DNA of 39,832 bases from Candidatus Thioglobus sp. (GTDB lineage Bacteria; Pseudomonadota; Gammaproteobacteria; PS1; Pseudothioglobaceae): contig VSKZ01000002.1 in NCBI GenBank assembly GCA_008364125.1, positions 1-39,832 on the forward strand, written 5' to 3'. The position numbers and the translations under genes are program-made. This document shows, piece by piece, positions 9,251-21,484 of the stretch. The notes under the pieces are model-generated. The model worked only from the letters and a program-made list of their open reading frames with translations. It did no database searches and had not been told where the DNA came from. Numbering within the stretch: the stretch's first letter is position 1; each line of letters opens with the position of its first letter.

Positions 9251-9937
9251 ATGAAAAAAACACTAACAACAGCGTCTGTTTTGGCAGGTTTAATAATCTC
9301 TTTTGCCGTAACGGCTAACAGCAACGGCATACATCTTGACCATTCAAACGCCGATATAAACGACCAAAAATCGCTGCAAAACGGCGCACAACTGTTTATG
9401 GATTACTGCTCTGGCTGCCACTCTATCTCGCTTATGCGCTACAATCGCATCGGCGAAGACCTCAACATTCCTGCTGCCGATGTCAGGAAAAACCTAATTT
9501 TTGGCGACGGCAAAATTGGCGATAGAATAACCTCTTCGCTGTCCAAAAAAGGCGCAGAGGCTTGGTTTGGCACAACTCCGCCAGATTTGTCTTTGGTTTC
9601 TCGCTCAAAAGGAGGCGACTGGATTTACACTTACTTACGCAGCTTTTATGCCGACAAATCCCGCCCATTCGGGGTCAACAACTCAGTCCTGAAAAACGCC
9701 TCTATGCCTGATGCTTTGTGGGATTTGAAGCAAAGAAAATCATCCGCAGAATTTGATAATGATGTCAAAGATATTGTTAATTTTTTAAACTATGTCAGCG
9801 AGCCAGCTAGATTAGTGCGAGTTGATTTAGGTTACAAAGTGCTGGGCTTTTTACTGGTTTTACTCATCCTCTCTTATTTGCTGAAAAAGGAATATTGGAA
9901 GGATGTTAAATATGGCAAATGGAAGGCTAAAAGCTGA
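9251..9937 (+). CDS. petC: Cytochrome c1 of the bc1 complex
   Basis: Cytochrome c1 passes electrons from the Rieske protein to a soluble cytochrome c on the periplasmic side. The 228-residue precursor has a signal peptide (1-24, cleavage near ANS), the haem-binding CSGCH (C53, C56, H57), the likely axial methionine M152 in NASMPDALWDLK, and a C-terminal membrane anchor (about 195-212) followed by a basic tail. Last gene of petABC; sspA follows after 74 bases, a pairing common in beta- and gammaproteobacteria. Confidence 0.97.
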   Translation: MKKTLTTASVLAGLIISFAVTANSNGIHLDHSNADINDQKSLQNGAQLFMDYCSGCHSISLMRYNRIGEDLNIPAADVRKNLIFGDGKIGDRITSSLSKKGAEAWFGTTPPDLSLVSRSKGGDWIYTYLRSFYADKSRPFGVNNSVLKNASMPDALWDLKQRKSSAEFDNDVKDIVNFLNYVSEPARLVRVDLGYKVLGFLLVLLILSYLLKKEYWKDVKYGKWKAKS

Positions 9938-10011
9938 CCAAATTGCAAATTGCACCTTGCTGATACTTTGTGCAAACAGGCGCGGATTTTTATTTTTAAA
10001 GGACAAAGACT

Positions 10012-10644
10012 ATGACAAACAAACCAAATCCATCTTCAACCATTCTTTATTCGTCTGAGGACGATATGCCTTCGCATGCGGTGCGTTTCATTATGGCAGA
10101 GAAAAACATTGAGCGCGAGGTGGTTATTCTCGACGCCAACAAAAAAATGCCTGAAGAGGTTTTGGACAAGAGCCCATCTCAGTCACTGCCTACTCTGTAT
10201 GACCGCGGCACAGTTTTATACGACCTTTCTGTGATTATGGAATATTTAGACGAGCGCTTTCCATTTCCGCCGCTGCTTCCTGTTGACCCGATTGAAAAAT
10301 CAGAGAAACGCCAGCTGGTTTTTAGGTTCACACGGGCTGCTGGCAGCTGGTTTGAACAAGTCAAAATTATGGAAACCGGCAGCAAAAAAGCCGCCGCTGC
10401 CGCTAAAAAATCCCTCAAAAACTCACTGATTGAAATATCGCCTTTGTTTGAAAGCAAACCTTTTTTTAAAAGTGATGATATGACGATTGTCGATGCTTGT
10501 TTAGCGCCACTTTTGTGGCGTTTGAAAAAATTAGGCATCGACTTAGGCAAGCCGGGAAAAGCGGCTTCTGACTATGGAAATCGCCTATTTGCCAAAGAAA
10601 GTTTTAAGCAAAGTTTGACCGATTGTGAAAAAGAATTCAACTAA
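10012..10644 (+). CDS. sspA: Stringent starvation protein A
   Basis: SspA is a glutathione-S-transferase-fold protein that binds RNA polymerase and alters transcription during stress and stationary phase. The 210-residue protein has the N-terminal thioredoxin-like half (ILYSSEDDMPSHAVRF, then SPSQSLPTLYDRG and YLDERFP) and an all-helical C-terminal half. AAAGGA 7-12 bases before the ATG is a good ribosome binding site. Its end overlaps sspB by 20 bases. Confidence 0.93.
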   Translation: MTNKPNPSSTILYSSEDDMPSHAVRFIMAEKNIEREVVILDANKKMPEEVLDKSPSQSLPTLYDRGTVLYDLSVIMEYLDERFPFPPLLPVDPIEKSEKRQLVFRFTRAAGSWFEQVKIMETGSKKAAAAAKKSLKNSLIEISPLFESKPFFKSDDMTIVDACLAPLLWRLKKLGIDLGKPGKAASDYGNRLFAKESFKQSLTDCEKEFN

Positions 10645-11005
10645 ACAACTCACACCTGCCGTTGCACCTTACCTAATCAGAGCCTACCACCAGTGGATGG
10701 AGGATTCTGATCTCACAGCGCACATATTAGTTGATTGCTCAAAACCCAAAATCAGAGCGCCGAAAGCATTTATCCAACAAGGGAAAATCTCTCTCAACAT
10801 CGCCAATAGCGCAACCAATACCTTGCTTATAAGCAACGAGAGTATTTCATTCAAGGCGCGTTTTGCTGAAAAATCTGAAAATATATTTGTGCCAATTGAG
10901 GCTGTGCTCAGTATTTATGCGGGTGAAAACGGCGAAGGTATGTTTTTTGAAGACCAGTCAGTAAAGAAAAAAACTAAGCGCCCCAACTTAACGCTGCTGG
11001 ATTAA
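10625..11005 (+). CDS. sspB: ClpXP adaptor SspB
   Basis: SspB delivers ssrA-tagged proteins to the ClpXP protease. The 126-residue protein has the substrate-binding domain (PYLIRAYHQWMEDSD, then IFVPIEAVLSIYA.ENG.GM.F) and ends with a short flexible linker and KRPNLTLLD, matching the C-terminal ClpX-docking peptide of the family. The start is a GTG within sspA, 20 bases before its stop, which implies translational coupling. The 3' end overlaps the 3' end of bioD by 18 bases. Confidence 0.93.
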   Translation: MKKNSTKQLTPAVAPYLIRAYHQWMEDSDLTAHILVDCSKPKIRAPKAFIQQGKISLNIANSATNTLLISNESISFKARFAEKSENIFVPIEAVLSIYAGENGEGMFFEDQSVKKKTKRPNLTLLD

Positions 11006-11638
11006 CGCAACAATTGTCGCCTCAAACTCTGCCAATTTGTCGGTATTAAAAACCACAACTTCTACATCCGTATAAGCTCTTAGCGCCTCGGCATTGCCCA
11101 AATTGTTAGGCTTTATTTGGTTCAACACCAGCAGTGCAGTAGCAATCCCACACTTTTTAGCAGCGCCGATGGCAAGCAAAGATTGATTGATAGCGCCAAG
11201 CTCGTCTGCTACCACAATTACCAGCGGCAAGCCCAGACTGGCAGCAAAATCGCTATTTAAAATTTGCTTGGCAATGGGTGAATAAATACCGCCAGCGCCT
11301 TCAATCACCACAAAATCATCGTCATCAGTCGGCTGTGCTGATTGCAATAAATCTTGCAGGCTTATCACCTCGCCCTGCTGCTTGCTGGCTTTTTCACCGC
11401 TGGCACAAGCTTCAAACTTAAAACGGCAGACGACATCTATCGCCTCTGGATTTGCGCAAGCGGCATTTAATCGCAAAGCGTCTTGCGCCAACAGTCCATC
11501 AGCGCCTCTGAGGCAAGCGCTTTCAACCGGCTTTCTGGCAACAACATTATATTTGCCTCGCAGTGCTTTGATGATGTGGCTGGCAACTGTGGTTTTTCCC
11601 ACATCGGTGCCGCTGCCACTTATAAACAATCCTTTCAT
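10988..11638 (-). CDS. bioD: Dethiobiotin synthetase
   Basis: BioD closes the ureido ring of dethiobiotin from 7,8-diaminopelargonate, CO2 and ATP, the second-last step of biotin synthesis. The 216-residue protein has the P-loop GSGTDVGKT (8-16), the catalytic K36 in ARKPVES and the EGAGGIYSPI loop. It stands alone; no bioA, bioB or bioF is in the window. It is convergent with sspB and divergent from pyrD, with a 49-base gap to the latter. Biotin serves acetyl-CoA carboxylase, one subunit of which (accD) is at 34 kb. Confidence 0.95.
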   Translation of the reverse strand: MKGLFISGSGTDVGKTTVASHIIKALRGKYNVVARKPVESACLRGADGLLAQDALRLNAACANPEAIDVVCRFKFEACASGEKASKQQGEVISLQDLLQSAQPTDDDDFVVIEGAGGIYSPIAKQILNSDFAASLGLPLVIVVADELGAINQSLLAIGAAKKCGIATALLVLNQIKPNNLGNAEALRAYTDVEVVVFNTDKLAEFEATIVALIQQR

Positions 11639-11674
11639 AAGCGCAATTTTATCGTATTTACCCGAAGTGGGCTA

Positions 11675-11680
11675 TATAAT
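11675..11680 (+). promoter_or_regulatory. Consensus -10 directly before pyrD
   Basis: A perfect TATAAT ending 7 bases before the pyrD ATG, with only a weak -35. Transcription from it would begin at or next to the start codon, leaving no leader and no ribosome binding site. Confidence 0.5.
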
Positions 11681-11687
11681 AGCGCCT

Positions 11688-12617
11688 ATGCATAAAAATC
11701 TTACCACTGAATTTTGCGGACTTAAACTAAACTCGCCGATTGCGCTACTGTCGGGCTGTGTTGGTTTTGGCGAGGAATATACCCGTGTTCAAGGCTTTTC
11801 CAACAAATCCGCGGGCGTGGTTTGCCTGAAAGGCACAACTCTGAAACCGCGACTTGGCAATCAGCCGCGGCGAATTAGCGAAACTCCGAGCGGAATGCTC
11901 AACGCAATTGGGCTGCAAAACCCCGGTGCTGATGCAGTTATAAGCAATATTTTGCCAAATTTGAACAAAGCAGAAACACGCTTTATCATCAACATTTCTG
12001 GCTCATCGGTGAAGGAATATGGCGAGCTTGCCAAGCGTTTTGACGACAGCGATATTGATGCAATAGAAATCAACATCTCTTGCCCAAATGTGGACGAGGG
12101 CGGCGTGGCTTTTGGCAACGACCCAGATATGTCTTATCGCGTGGTTGAGATTTGTAGGAAAAATACCACAAAGCCGCTAATCACCAAACTTTCACCCAAT
12201 CAAACAGACATCGCAAATAGTGCGCAGCGCTGCATTGACGCTGGAACTGACGGTTTGGCAGTCATCAATACGCTGATGGGAATGGCAATTGACAGCAACA
12301 GCAGAAAACCGATTATTGGCAACAATCAGGGCGGTCTTTCTGGGGCGGCAATCAAGCCGATTGCGTTGCTAAAAGTGCATCAAGTCTATCAAGTCAGCAA
12401 GCTTCACGGCGTGCCTATTATTGGTCAGGGCGGCATTATGAGTGCTGCCGATGCCATAGAATTTATAATCGCTGGCGCAGATTTAGTTGGCGTTGGCACT
12501 GCTCTATTTTACAACCCACTGGTGTGCAATGAAATCAACAGTGGCATCAGCCAATATTTAAGCGTTAATAATATAGCCCGTGTTGCTGATTTGGTAGGCA
12601 GTTTGGAGCTCAACTAA
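11688..12617 (+). CDS. pyrD: Dihydroorotate dehydrogenase, class 1B catalytic subunit
   Basis: Oxidises dihydroorotate to orotate, the fourth step of pyrimidine synthesis, in the cytosol. The signatures are those of class 1B (NAD-linked) enzymes: SGCVGFGEEY (22-31), MLNAIGLQNPG (70-80), the active-site cysteine C132 in NISCPNV, and the GGLSGAAIKPIAL and GQGGI segments that bind FMN and phosphate. There is no membrane-binding N-terminal extension as in class 2. The frame continues upstream to 11382 through bioD, but similarity starts at the ATG at 11688, giving 309 residues. No Shine-Dalgarno precedes it. Class 1B enzymes normally need the electron-transfer subunit PyrK, which is not in this window. 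The stop overlaps the next ATG by one base. Confidence 0.93.
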   Translation: MHKNLTTEFCGLKLNSPIALLSGCVGFGEEYTRVQGFSNKSAGVVCLKGTTLKPRLGNQPRRISETPSGMLNAIGLQNPGADAVISNILPNLNKAETRFIINISGSSVKEYGELAKRFDDSDIDAIEINISCPNVDEGGVAFGNDPDMSYRVVEICRKNTTKPLITKLSPNQTDIANSAQRCIDAGTDGLAVINTLMGMAIDSNSRKPIIGNNQGGLSGAAIKPIALLKVHQVYQVSKLHGVPIIGQGGIMSAADAIEFIIAGADLVGVGTALFYNPLVCNEINSGISQYLSVNNIARVADLVGSLELN

Positions 12618-13165
12618 TGGGCGAAAAATACCAAGAAATACCGAAAAACTTGCAAGATTTCATTGCCGCGCAAAAGCTGTTTTTTGTTGCAACGGCAAGT
12701 GCAAAAAGCTATATTAACCTTTCTCCAAAAGGCTCTGACTCGCTGCGAGTGTTAAGCAAAAACCGTGTGATTTGGCTCAATTTAACTGGCAGCGGCAACG
12801 AAACGGCAGCTCACGCCGAAGATGGGCGAATGACTATTATGTTTTGCGCTTTTGCTGGCAGCCCGATGATTTTGCGCCTATACGGCAAGGCTACGGCGGT
12901 GCATAAAAACGACAAACAGTGGGCGCAACTTTACTCGCTATTTCCTGCTAATATTGGCGCTCGGCAAATATTTGATTTGCAGGTGGATTTGGTGCAAACT
13001 TCTTGCGGTATGGCCGTTCCGTTTTTTGATTATCAGTCCGAACGCCATCAACTTGACGATTGGGCAAGCAAAAAAGGCGGCGATGGCATCGCCAAATATT
13101 GGCAAGATAAAAACGCCATCAGCCTTAATGGCAAGCCCAGCAAAATCAAAGACAAAAATCTATGA
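12617..13165 (+). CDS. Pyridoxamine 5'-phosphate oxidase-like flavin-binding split-barrel protein
   Basis: A 182-residue protein of the PNPOx-like FMN-binding family. The early region ([23 protein letters not shown]) and the middle strand pattern ([40 protein letters not shown]) are characteristic of the group often annotated as pyridoxamine 5'-phosphate oxidase family. The true substrate of these proteins is mostly unknown, and it lacks the full PdxH pattern, so I do not call it PdxH. It sits between pyrD (one-base overlap) and leuS (four-base ATGA overlap), so all three are translationally coupled. Confidence 0.85.
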   Translation: MGEKYQEIPKNLQDFIAAQKLFFVATASAKSYINLSPKGSDSLRVLSKNRVIWLNLTGSGNETAAHAEDGRMTIMFCAFAGSPMILRLYGKATAVHKNDKQWAQLYSLFPANIGARQIFDLQVDLVQTSCGMAVPFFDYQSERHQLDDWASKKGGDGIAKYWQDKNAISLNGKPSKIKDKNL

Positions 13166-15606
13166 GCCAATATAATCACCAAAAAATAGAAAAAGCGGCG
13201 CAGCAATACTGGCACAAAAACCGCTCGTTTGAAGTTGTTGAAGATGACAGCAAAGAAAAGTTTTACTGCCTAAGTATGTTTCCGTATCCTTCTGGGCGGC
13301 TGCATATGGGGCATGTGCGCAATTACAGCATCGGCGATACTATTGCCAGATTTCAAAAAATGCAGGGCAAAAATGTGCTGCAACCTATCGGCTGGGATGG
13401 CTTTGGCTTGCCGGCTGAAAATGCTGCAATAAAAAATCAAGTTGCGCCAGCTAAGTGGACTTACGAAAATATCAATTATATGCGTAAACAGTTGTCAGCG
13501 CTGGGTTTTGGCTACGACTGGTCGCGCGAATTGGCAACTTGCCATCCGCAATATTATCGCTGGGAGCAATGGCTGTTTGTCAAATTATTTGAAAAAGGTC
13601 TGGTTTATAAGAAAAATTCGCTGGTCAACTGGGACCCGATAGACCAAACTGTGCTTGCCAATGAGCAGGTGGTTGATGGCTGTGGCTGGCGTTCTGGCGC
13701 GCCGATTGAGAAAAAAGAAATATCTCAATGGTTTATGCGCATCACCGATTATGCCGATGAGTTATTAGACTCGTTGGACTCGCTAAAAGGCTGGCCTGAT
13801 GCGGTTAAGACTATGCAAAAAAATTGGATTGGCAAGTCGGTCGGCGTGGAAATTGACTTCATCAGAGGTGGCGCGCCGCTAAAAGTTTATACCACTCGCC
13901 CAGATACGCTGATGGGCGTTACTTATTTGGCAATTGCCGCCGAACACCCGCTGGCAGCCGAGGCGGCTCAAACGAATACCGCTGTGCTAGCGTTTATTGA
14001 TGAGTGTAAATCCTTGCAAACCACTGAGGCAGCAATGGAAACAATGGTCAAAAAAGGCATCGATTCTGGGCTTACTGCCACCCATCCAATCACCGGCAAA
14101 GAGACGGCGATTTGGATTGCCAATTTTGTGCTAATGGGTTATGGCACTGGTGCGGTAATGGGTGTGCCAGCACATGATGAGCGCGATTATGAGTTTGCCA
14201 AAAAACACGCTATTGATATGCTTCAAGTTATTGATAAAACAAGCAATATTGACGATGGGGCAATCACCGATAAAGGTATTTTATTCAATTCTGGGAAATT
14301 TGATGGTATGGACTTTGAGCAAGCTTTCGCTGCCATCAGCAAAACCCTTGATGACAAAGGGCTTGGTAGCAAAAAAACCAACTATCGCCTGCGTGATTGG
14401 GGAGTTTCACGGCAACGCTATTGGGGCTGCCCGATTCCAATTATCAACTGCCCTGATTGCGGCGCTGTTGCTGTTCCTGCGGCTGATTTGCCAGTGGTGC
14501 TGCCAGAAAAAGTGCATCTTGACGGCGTTAGCTCGCCCATCAAAAATATGGCTGAATTTTATCAAACTAACTGCCCAAAATGCGCTGGGGCGGCGCGGCG
14601 CGAAACCGATACTTTTGATACTTTTTTTGAGTCTTCTTGGTATTTTGCCCGCTACGCTTGCAAGGACAACGACAAATTTATGCTTGATGAGCGCGCCAAT
14701 TATTGGCTCGGCAACGGCGGTGTAGATCAGTATATCGGCGGCATTGAGCATGCTATTTTACACTTGCTGTATGCTCGTTTTTTCAACAAGTTGCTGCGTG
14801 ATGAGGGCTTGATAAAAAATGATGAGCCTTTCAAAAACCTACTCACACAAGGAATGGTTTTAAAAGACGGCGCTAAAATGAGCAAGTCAAAAGGCAACAC
14901 CGTTGACCCGCAAGAAATGATAGACAAATATGGTGCAGACACCGTGCGCCTATTCATTTTATTTGCCGCTCCGCCAACCCAAGATTTAGAGTGGAATGAC
15001 TCGGGCTTAGAGGGTGCGTATCGCTTTATTAACAAGGTTTATCGCTTGGTTGACGAATTTTTAAAAGACCTCAAAACCAACAAAATCGGCAAGTTAGACA
15101 ACCTCAACAGCAAGCAAAAAAATATGCGCCGTGAAACCCATCAAACCCTGAAAAAAATCACCGATGACATCCAGCGCCGACACTTATTTAACACCGCGAT
15201 TGCCGCCTTGATGCAACTTAGCAACAGCCTGTCAAAATTTGACGCTATTGATGCGACTTCAATGGCTGTGCGTCAAGAATCGCTTAATATTCTGCTACAA
15301 ACGCTAAGCCCGATTGCACCGCATATCTGCCATCATTTATGGCAAAAAATGGGTGGCGTCAAAGCGATTATTGACAATTCTTGGCCGCGCGTTGACAACA
15401 GCGCCCTTGTTCAAGATGAGGTGCAGATAATCGTTCAAGTCAACGGCAAGCTGCGCGCTAAATTGATGTTGGACGCACAACTGGACAAAAATGAGGTTGA
15501 GGCTTGCGCTTTGGCAGACAAAACTGTTGCCAAATTTACCACAGGGAAAACGCTGCTCAAAGTGATTGTAGTGCCAAATAAATTGGTAAATATTGTTGTT
15601 AAATAA
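13162..15606 (+). CDS. leuS: Leucyl-tRNA synthetase
   Basis: Charges tRNA-Leu with leucine. The 814-residue class I enzyme has the HIGH signature as HMGH (48-51), a zinc-like insertion with CPDCG and CPKC, the editing domain with [11 protein letters not shown], the KMSKS loop (572-576) and the C-terminal anticodon-binding helices. Its length is somewhat below the E. coli 860. The ATG overlaps the preceding gene by four bases. A substrate tRNA-Leu(GAG) is encoded at 25.9 kb. Confidence 0.98.
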   Translation: MSQYNHQKIEKAAQQYWHKNRSFEVVEDDSKEKFYCLSMFPYPSGRLHMGHVRNYSIGDTIARFQKMQGKNVLQPIGWDGFGLPAENAAIKNQVAPAKWTYENINYMRKQLSALGFGYDWSRELATCHPQYYRWEQWLFVKLFEKGLVYKKNSLVNWDPIDQTVLANEQVVDGCGWRSGAPIEKKEISQWFMRITDYADELLDSLDSLKGWPDAVKTMQKNWIGKSVGVEIDFIRGGAPLKVYTTRPDTLMGVTYLAIAAEHPLAAEAAQTNTAVLAFIDECKSLQTTEAAMETMVKKGIDSGLTATHPITGKETAIWIANFVLMGYGTGAVMGVPAHDERDYEFAKKHAIDMLQVIDKTSNIDDGAITDKGILFNSGKFDGMDFEQAFAAISKTLDDKGLGSKKTNYRLRDWGVSRQRYWGCPIPIINCPDCGAVAVPAADLPVVLPEKVHLDGVSSPIKNMAEFYQTNCPKCAGAARRETDTFDTFFESSWYFARYACKDNDKFMLDERANYWLGNGGVDQYIGGIEHAILHLLYARFFNKLLRDEGLIKNDEPFKNLLTQGMVLKDGAKMSKSKGNTVDPQEMIDKYGADTVRLFILFAAPPTQDLEWNDSGLEGAYRFINKVYRLVDEFLKDLKTNKIGKLDNLNSKQKNMRRETHQTLKKITDDIQRRHLFNTAIAALMQLSNSLSKFDAIDATSMAVRQESLNILLQTLSPIAPHICHHLWQKMGGVKAIIDNSWPRVDNSALVQDEVQIIVQVNGKLRAKLMLDAQLDKNEVEACALADKTVAKFTTGKTLLKVIVVPNKLVNIVVK

Positions 15607-15611
15607 CCAAT

Positions 15612-16919
15612 CTATGCGAGCGTTGATATGCCAAAACCAACCAAGGCACTAACAGCGATGACGGATATGATGCTGATTTTGAAGCGGAATAGAGCGACAA
15701 AAGCGCCACAGGTGATAGCTAAGGCGACCCAGTCTATCTGATTGTTTTGATAAAGCGTAGCAAGGGCAAAAAAGGCGGCAAGATTGACGATAACGCCGAC
15801 CACAGCAGCGGTAACAGCGGATAGTGGGGCGACTAATTTTAGCTCGCCGCGACTGCTTTCGATGATGGGTGCGCCCAAAAATATGAATAAAAACGATGGC
15901 AGAAAAGTAAAAAATGTTGCCACCGATGCGCCGACAAAACCCGCCAACAACATTTGCTCAGCGCCAAAAATTTCTTTAACACTGGCGCCAACAAAGCCCA
16001 CAAAAGCCACCACCATAATTAGCGGCCCGGGAGTGGTTTCGCCGAGTGCCAAGCCGTCTATCATTTGATGGGCGTCAAGCCAGTGAAATTGCTCAACGCC
16101 GCCTTGGTAAATATAAGGCAAAACTGCATAAGCACCGCCAAAAGTAACCAGCGCCGCCTTGGTGAAAAATTCTGCCATCTCCTGCAAAACCTTGTTTTCC
16201 AGCAGTGCTATTGTCAAAAATCCAAGCCCAATCCCAACAACAGCAAAGCTGATTAAGCGCCAAAGTTTAAATCTGGCGTGCTCTGGAACTGGGGTATTGT
16301 CGTCAATCAGCGCTGCGCCAAAACTGCCTTTTTCATTAGAGTGCGCTGCGGTTTTGAAGCTGTCCGGGATAAAATGCACGCCTAAATAACCACTGATAAT
16401 TGCCGCTAAAACAATGTAAGGGAAGGGCACGGAAAACGCATAAATAGCGATAAAAGCCAGCAGCGCCAAGGATTTGAGCACATTGCTTGTTAGCGCCCTG
16501 CTGCCTATACGCCAAGCGGCAAATAGCACGATGGCAGTTATCGCTGGCTTAATGCCATACAAAATGCCAACGCTGGCGCTAAGGTCGCCATAGTTTAAAT
16601 ATGCCCAAGTTAATGCACTCAAAATAAATAGCGAGGGCAAAACGAACAATATACCAGCTACCAAGCCGCCAGTAACTCCAAACATCAGCCAGCCAATATA
16701 GGTCGCCAACTGCTGCGCCTCTGGGCCCGGCAGCAGCACAGCATAATTCAGCGCATGCAGAAAACGCTGCTCAGAAATCCAGCGCCGGCGTTCCACCAGC
16801 TCTTGGTGCATCATTGATATTTGCCCTGCTGGACCGCCAAAACTAATAAAACCAAGTTTCAGCCAATATAGAAAAAATTGTGCAGATGTGGGCTTTTTTG
16901 GCACTTTACCGATACTCAT
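15612..16919 (-). CDS. chrA: Chromate-transporter family (CHR, two-domain) membrane protein
   Basis: The 435-residue protein is a long-chain CHR family member with two homologous halves (about 14-190 and 250-430). The conserved motifs FGGPAGQISMM and LLPGPEAQQLA mark the first half, and TFGGAYAVLPY and GETTPGPLIM the second, with about ten hydrophobic helices. Family members exchange chromate or sulfate-like anions across the inner membrane, but without resistance data the natural substrate here is uncertain. It converges on leuS with 5 bases between stops and lies 72 bases after prkB. Confidence 0.9.
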   Translation of the reverse strand: MSIGKVPKKPTSAQFFLYWLKLGFISFGGPAGQISMMHQELVERRRWISEQRFLHALNYAVLLPGPEAQQLATYIGWLMFGVTGGLVAGILFVLPSLFILSALTWAYLNYGDLSASVGILYGIKPAITAIVLFAAWRIGSRALTSNVLKSLALLAFIAIYAFSVPFPYIVLAAIISGYLGVHFIPDSFKTAAHSNEKGSFGAALIDDNTPVPEHARFKLWRLISFAVVGIGLGFLTIALLENKVLQEMAEFFTKAALVTFGGAYAVLPYIYQGGVEQFHWLDAHQMIDGLALGETTPGPLIMVVAFVGFVGASVKEIFGAEQMLLAGFVGASVATFFTFLPSFLFIFLGAPIIESSRGELKLVAPLSAVTAAVVGVIVNLAAFFALATLYQNNQIDWVALAITCGAFVALFRFKISIISVIAVSALVGFGISTLA

Positions 16920-16991
16920 AGCTTGTTTCTTTGAGTTTTAAATAAAAAAATACTGTCGCGCAATTATGGTTTTTGACTCTGCTTATGTGTT

Positions 16992-17879
16992 TTATTTGCC
17001 TTTGAGCATCTTATGGATAAGCGGATAGAGGATGATTTCCATCGCCAAACCCATCTTGCCGCCCGGAACTACAATCGTGTTGCTACGCGACATAAATGCA
17101 CCTTCAATCATATTTTTGATGTGGCCAAAATCAACTGGGGTTTTGGCTAAATCCTTAAAACGAATAACCACCAGCGACTCGTCTGGCGTGGGAATATCGC
17201 GAGTAATAAACGGATTTGAGGTATCCACGGTGGCAATGCGCTGAAAATTGATGTCTGTTTGTGAAAATTGCGGGGTGATAAAGTTGATGTAATCGGGCAT
17301 TCTGCGCAGGATTGTGTCAACGGTTTCAGTTGCCAAATAGCCGCGTTCAGCATTGTCGCGGTGAATTTTTTGAATCCATTCGAGATTCACGCTGGGCACA
17401 ACGCCGATTTTTAAATCACCATATTGCGCCATATCCACACCGTCAGCAACAACAACGCCGTGCAGCCCTTCGTAGAATAATAAATCTGTGCCAGCACCAA
17501 CTTTTTCCCACGGAGTAAATTCGCCAGGATTAAGGTTTGAATTTAGTCTTTTATTATGTTCAGCCGCCTCTTCATCGGAGTGAATATAGTAGCGGCGGTT
17601 GCATTTTCCGCTGCTGCCATATTCTTTAAAAGACTCTTCAATTTTGCTAAATTCATTGGCATCTGGTCCAAAATGTGAGAAAAAATTGTTGCCTTTTTCT
17701 TCTTGTTTTTGCACTGCAACTTTCATTGCTGCGCGATCGTATTTGTGAAAACTATCACCCTCAATAATTAGTGGATTGATATTTTCCTTGCTAAAAATAT
17801 GCTCAAACGCACGCTTTACAAAAGTAGTTCCAGCGCCAGAAGAGCCTGTTACTACAATAACGGGGTGTTTTTTTGACAT
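16992..17879 (-). CDS. prkB: Phosphoribulokinase, class I
   Basis: Makes ribulose-1,5-bisphosphate from ribulose-5-phosphate and ATP, the committed step that supplies RuBisCO in the Calvin cycle. The 295-residue length and sequence match the octameric proteobacterial class I enzyme. The P-loop is GSSGAGTT (12-19), followed by IIEGDSFHKYDR with the catalytic-region aspartate, and later HSDEEAAEHN and YEGLHGVVV. TAGGAG lies 9 bases before the ATG. It is 25 bases after gyrB on the same strand, so the two are probably co-transcribed; no other Calvin-cycle-specific gene is adjacent. Confidence 0.96.
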   Translation of the reverse strand: MSKKHPVIVVTGSSGAGTTFVKRAFEHIFSKENINPLIIEGDSFHKYDRAAMKVAVQKQEEKGNNFFSHFGPDANEFSKIEESFKEYGSSGKCNRRYYIHSDEEAAEHNKRLNSNLNPGEFTPWEKVGAGTDLLFYEGLHGVVVADGVDMAQYGDLKIGVVPSVNLEWIQKIHRDNAERGYLATETVDTILRRMPDYINFITPQFSQTDINFQRIATVDTSNPFITRDIPTPDESLVVIRFKDLAKTPVDFGHIKNMIEGAFMSRSNTIVVPGGKMGLAMEIILYPLIHKMLKGK

Positions 17880-17904
17880 ATTATTACTCCTATTTTAGGT
17901 TGTT

Positions 17905-20364
<2,460 letters not shown>

Positions 20365-20371
20365 TTAGCGT

Positions 20372-21463
20372 TTATTTTTGCTGAGTAATTTCGCCTTGAT
20401 TAATTTTAAAAATAGCAGTAGCAGGATTTATTTGCTCAATCGCTAAATTATGGCTAATATCGGTCATAAAAGTCTGCACATTTAACAATTGTAAATGTTG
20501 CAAAATAGTGTTTACTTTGTCATCGTCCAATTCTGATGACAAATCATCAATTAAAATAATTGGCTTTATGCCTAAATCTACCAGCATTACCACTTGCGTT
20601 AACCAGAAAATAATAGACAGAGTTTTTTGCTCACCCCTTGAAAAAAAGCACTCACTTCTATTGCCAAAAGTGAAAAAAATATTGGCCTTGTGCGAGCCAT
20701 AATTTAAATATTTGGTGTGTAATAAATGTTGTTTATGTTTTTTTAAATGTTGGTAAATACTTTGCTCATCAAGTTTATCAACCTCTTTTGGCCAGCCGGA
20801 TGAAAATTTGTAGTCAAATTTATCTGTCGAATCTATCAGCTTATCTAAGTTTTTGATTTTTTCAGAAAACATAGTTTTTTTAAGTTGTTGCAAATACTCA
20901 ACTCGATTTTTATTAATTATGGCAGCAGATTTTGCTAACTCTAAAAACCAAAAATCCAATTCATCAGCTTGTTTTTTTGCTAACAAAATGTTTATATTTT
21001 TTAAAGTTTTATTGTAGGTTTTAAATGTTTTAGCGGCTTTTGGTTTCACGTGAAACACACCCCAATCTAAATAAGAACGCTTGTTTTTTGGTATGCCATT
21101 AACAACAAAACCCTTGTCCGGAGTGATAATTTGAATAGGGAGCAATTGGCTAAGCTTTGAAGAATTACCAACTTTTTGTTGGTTAATGCTAATTTTGGTG
21201 ATGGTTTTTGATTTCTCTAACTTGATTTTGTTTTTGTCAACCTCAGCTCCCAACTGAAAAGAATCAGCTTCAAAATTTATGATTTCTTTGAGAATTTTTG
21301 TTTTAAATGAGCGATTATGTCCCAAATAATAAATTACCTCAATTAGATTGGTTTTACCTTGGGCATTATCACTAATAAACAGATTAATACCAGCACAAGG
21401 GCTAATAAACTGCGTTGTTAAATTACGAAATTGATGGATTGATAATTTGTTAATAACTGCCAT
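20372..21463 (-). CDS. recF: DNA replication and repair protein RecF
   Basis: RecF is an SMC-like ATPase that with RecO and RecR loads RecA onto gapped DNA. The 363-residue protein has the N-terminal INKLSIHQFRNL, the P-loop SDNAQGKT (31-38), the ABC signature SRGEQKTLS and the Walker B IILIDDLSSELD. The first P-loop position is serine rather than the usual glycine. Order and orientation after dnaN (21 bases apart) are standard. Confidence 0.96.
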   Translation of the reverse strand: MAVINKLSIHQFRNLTTQFISPCAGINLFISDNAQGKTNLIEVIYYLGHNRSFKTKILKEIINFEADSFQLGAEVDKNKIKLEKSKTITKISINQQKVGNSSKLSQLLPIQIITPDKGFVVNGIPKNKRSYLDWGVFHVKPKAAKTFKTYNKTLKNINILLAKKQADELDFWFLELAKSAAIINKNRVEYLQQLKKTMFSEKIKNLDKLIDSTDKFDYKFSSGWPKEVDKLDEQSIYQHLKKHKQHLLHTKYLNYGSHKANIFFTFGNRSECFFSRGEQKTLSIIFWLTQVVMLVDLGIKPIILIDDLSSELDDDKVNTILQHLQLLNVQTFMTDISHNLAIEQINPATAIFKINQGEITQQK

Positions 21464-21484
21464 ACAAATCTTGCTTGGCGCTAA

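Noticed and set aside
11382-11687. Upstream extension of the pyrD reading frame
   Set aside because: It lies antisense to bioD, has no similarity to the family, and the ATG at 11688 starts the conserved domain with a -10 just before it.
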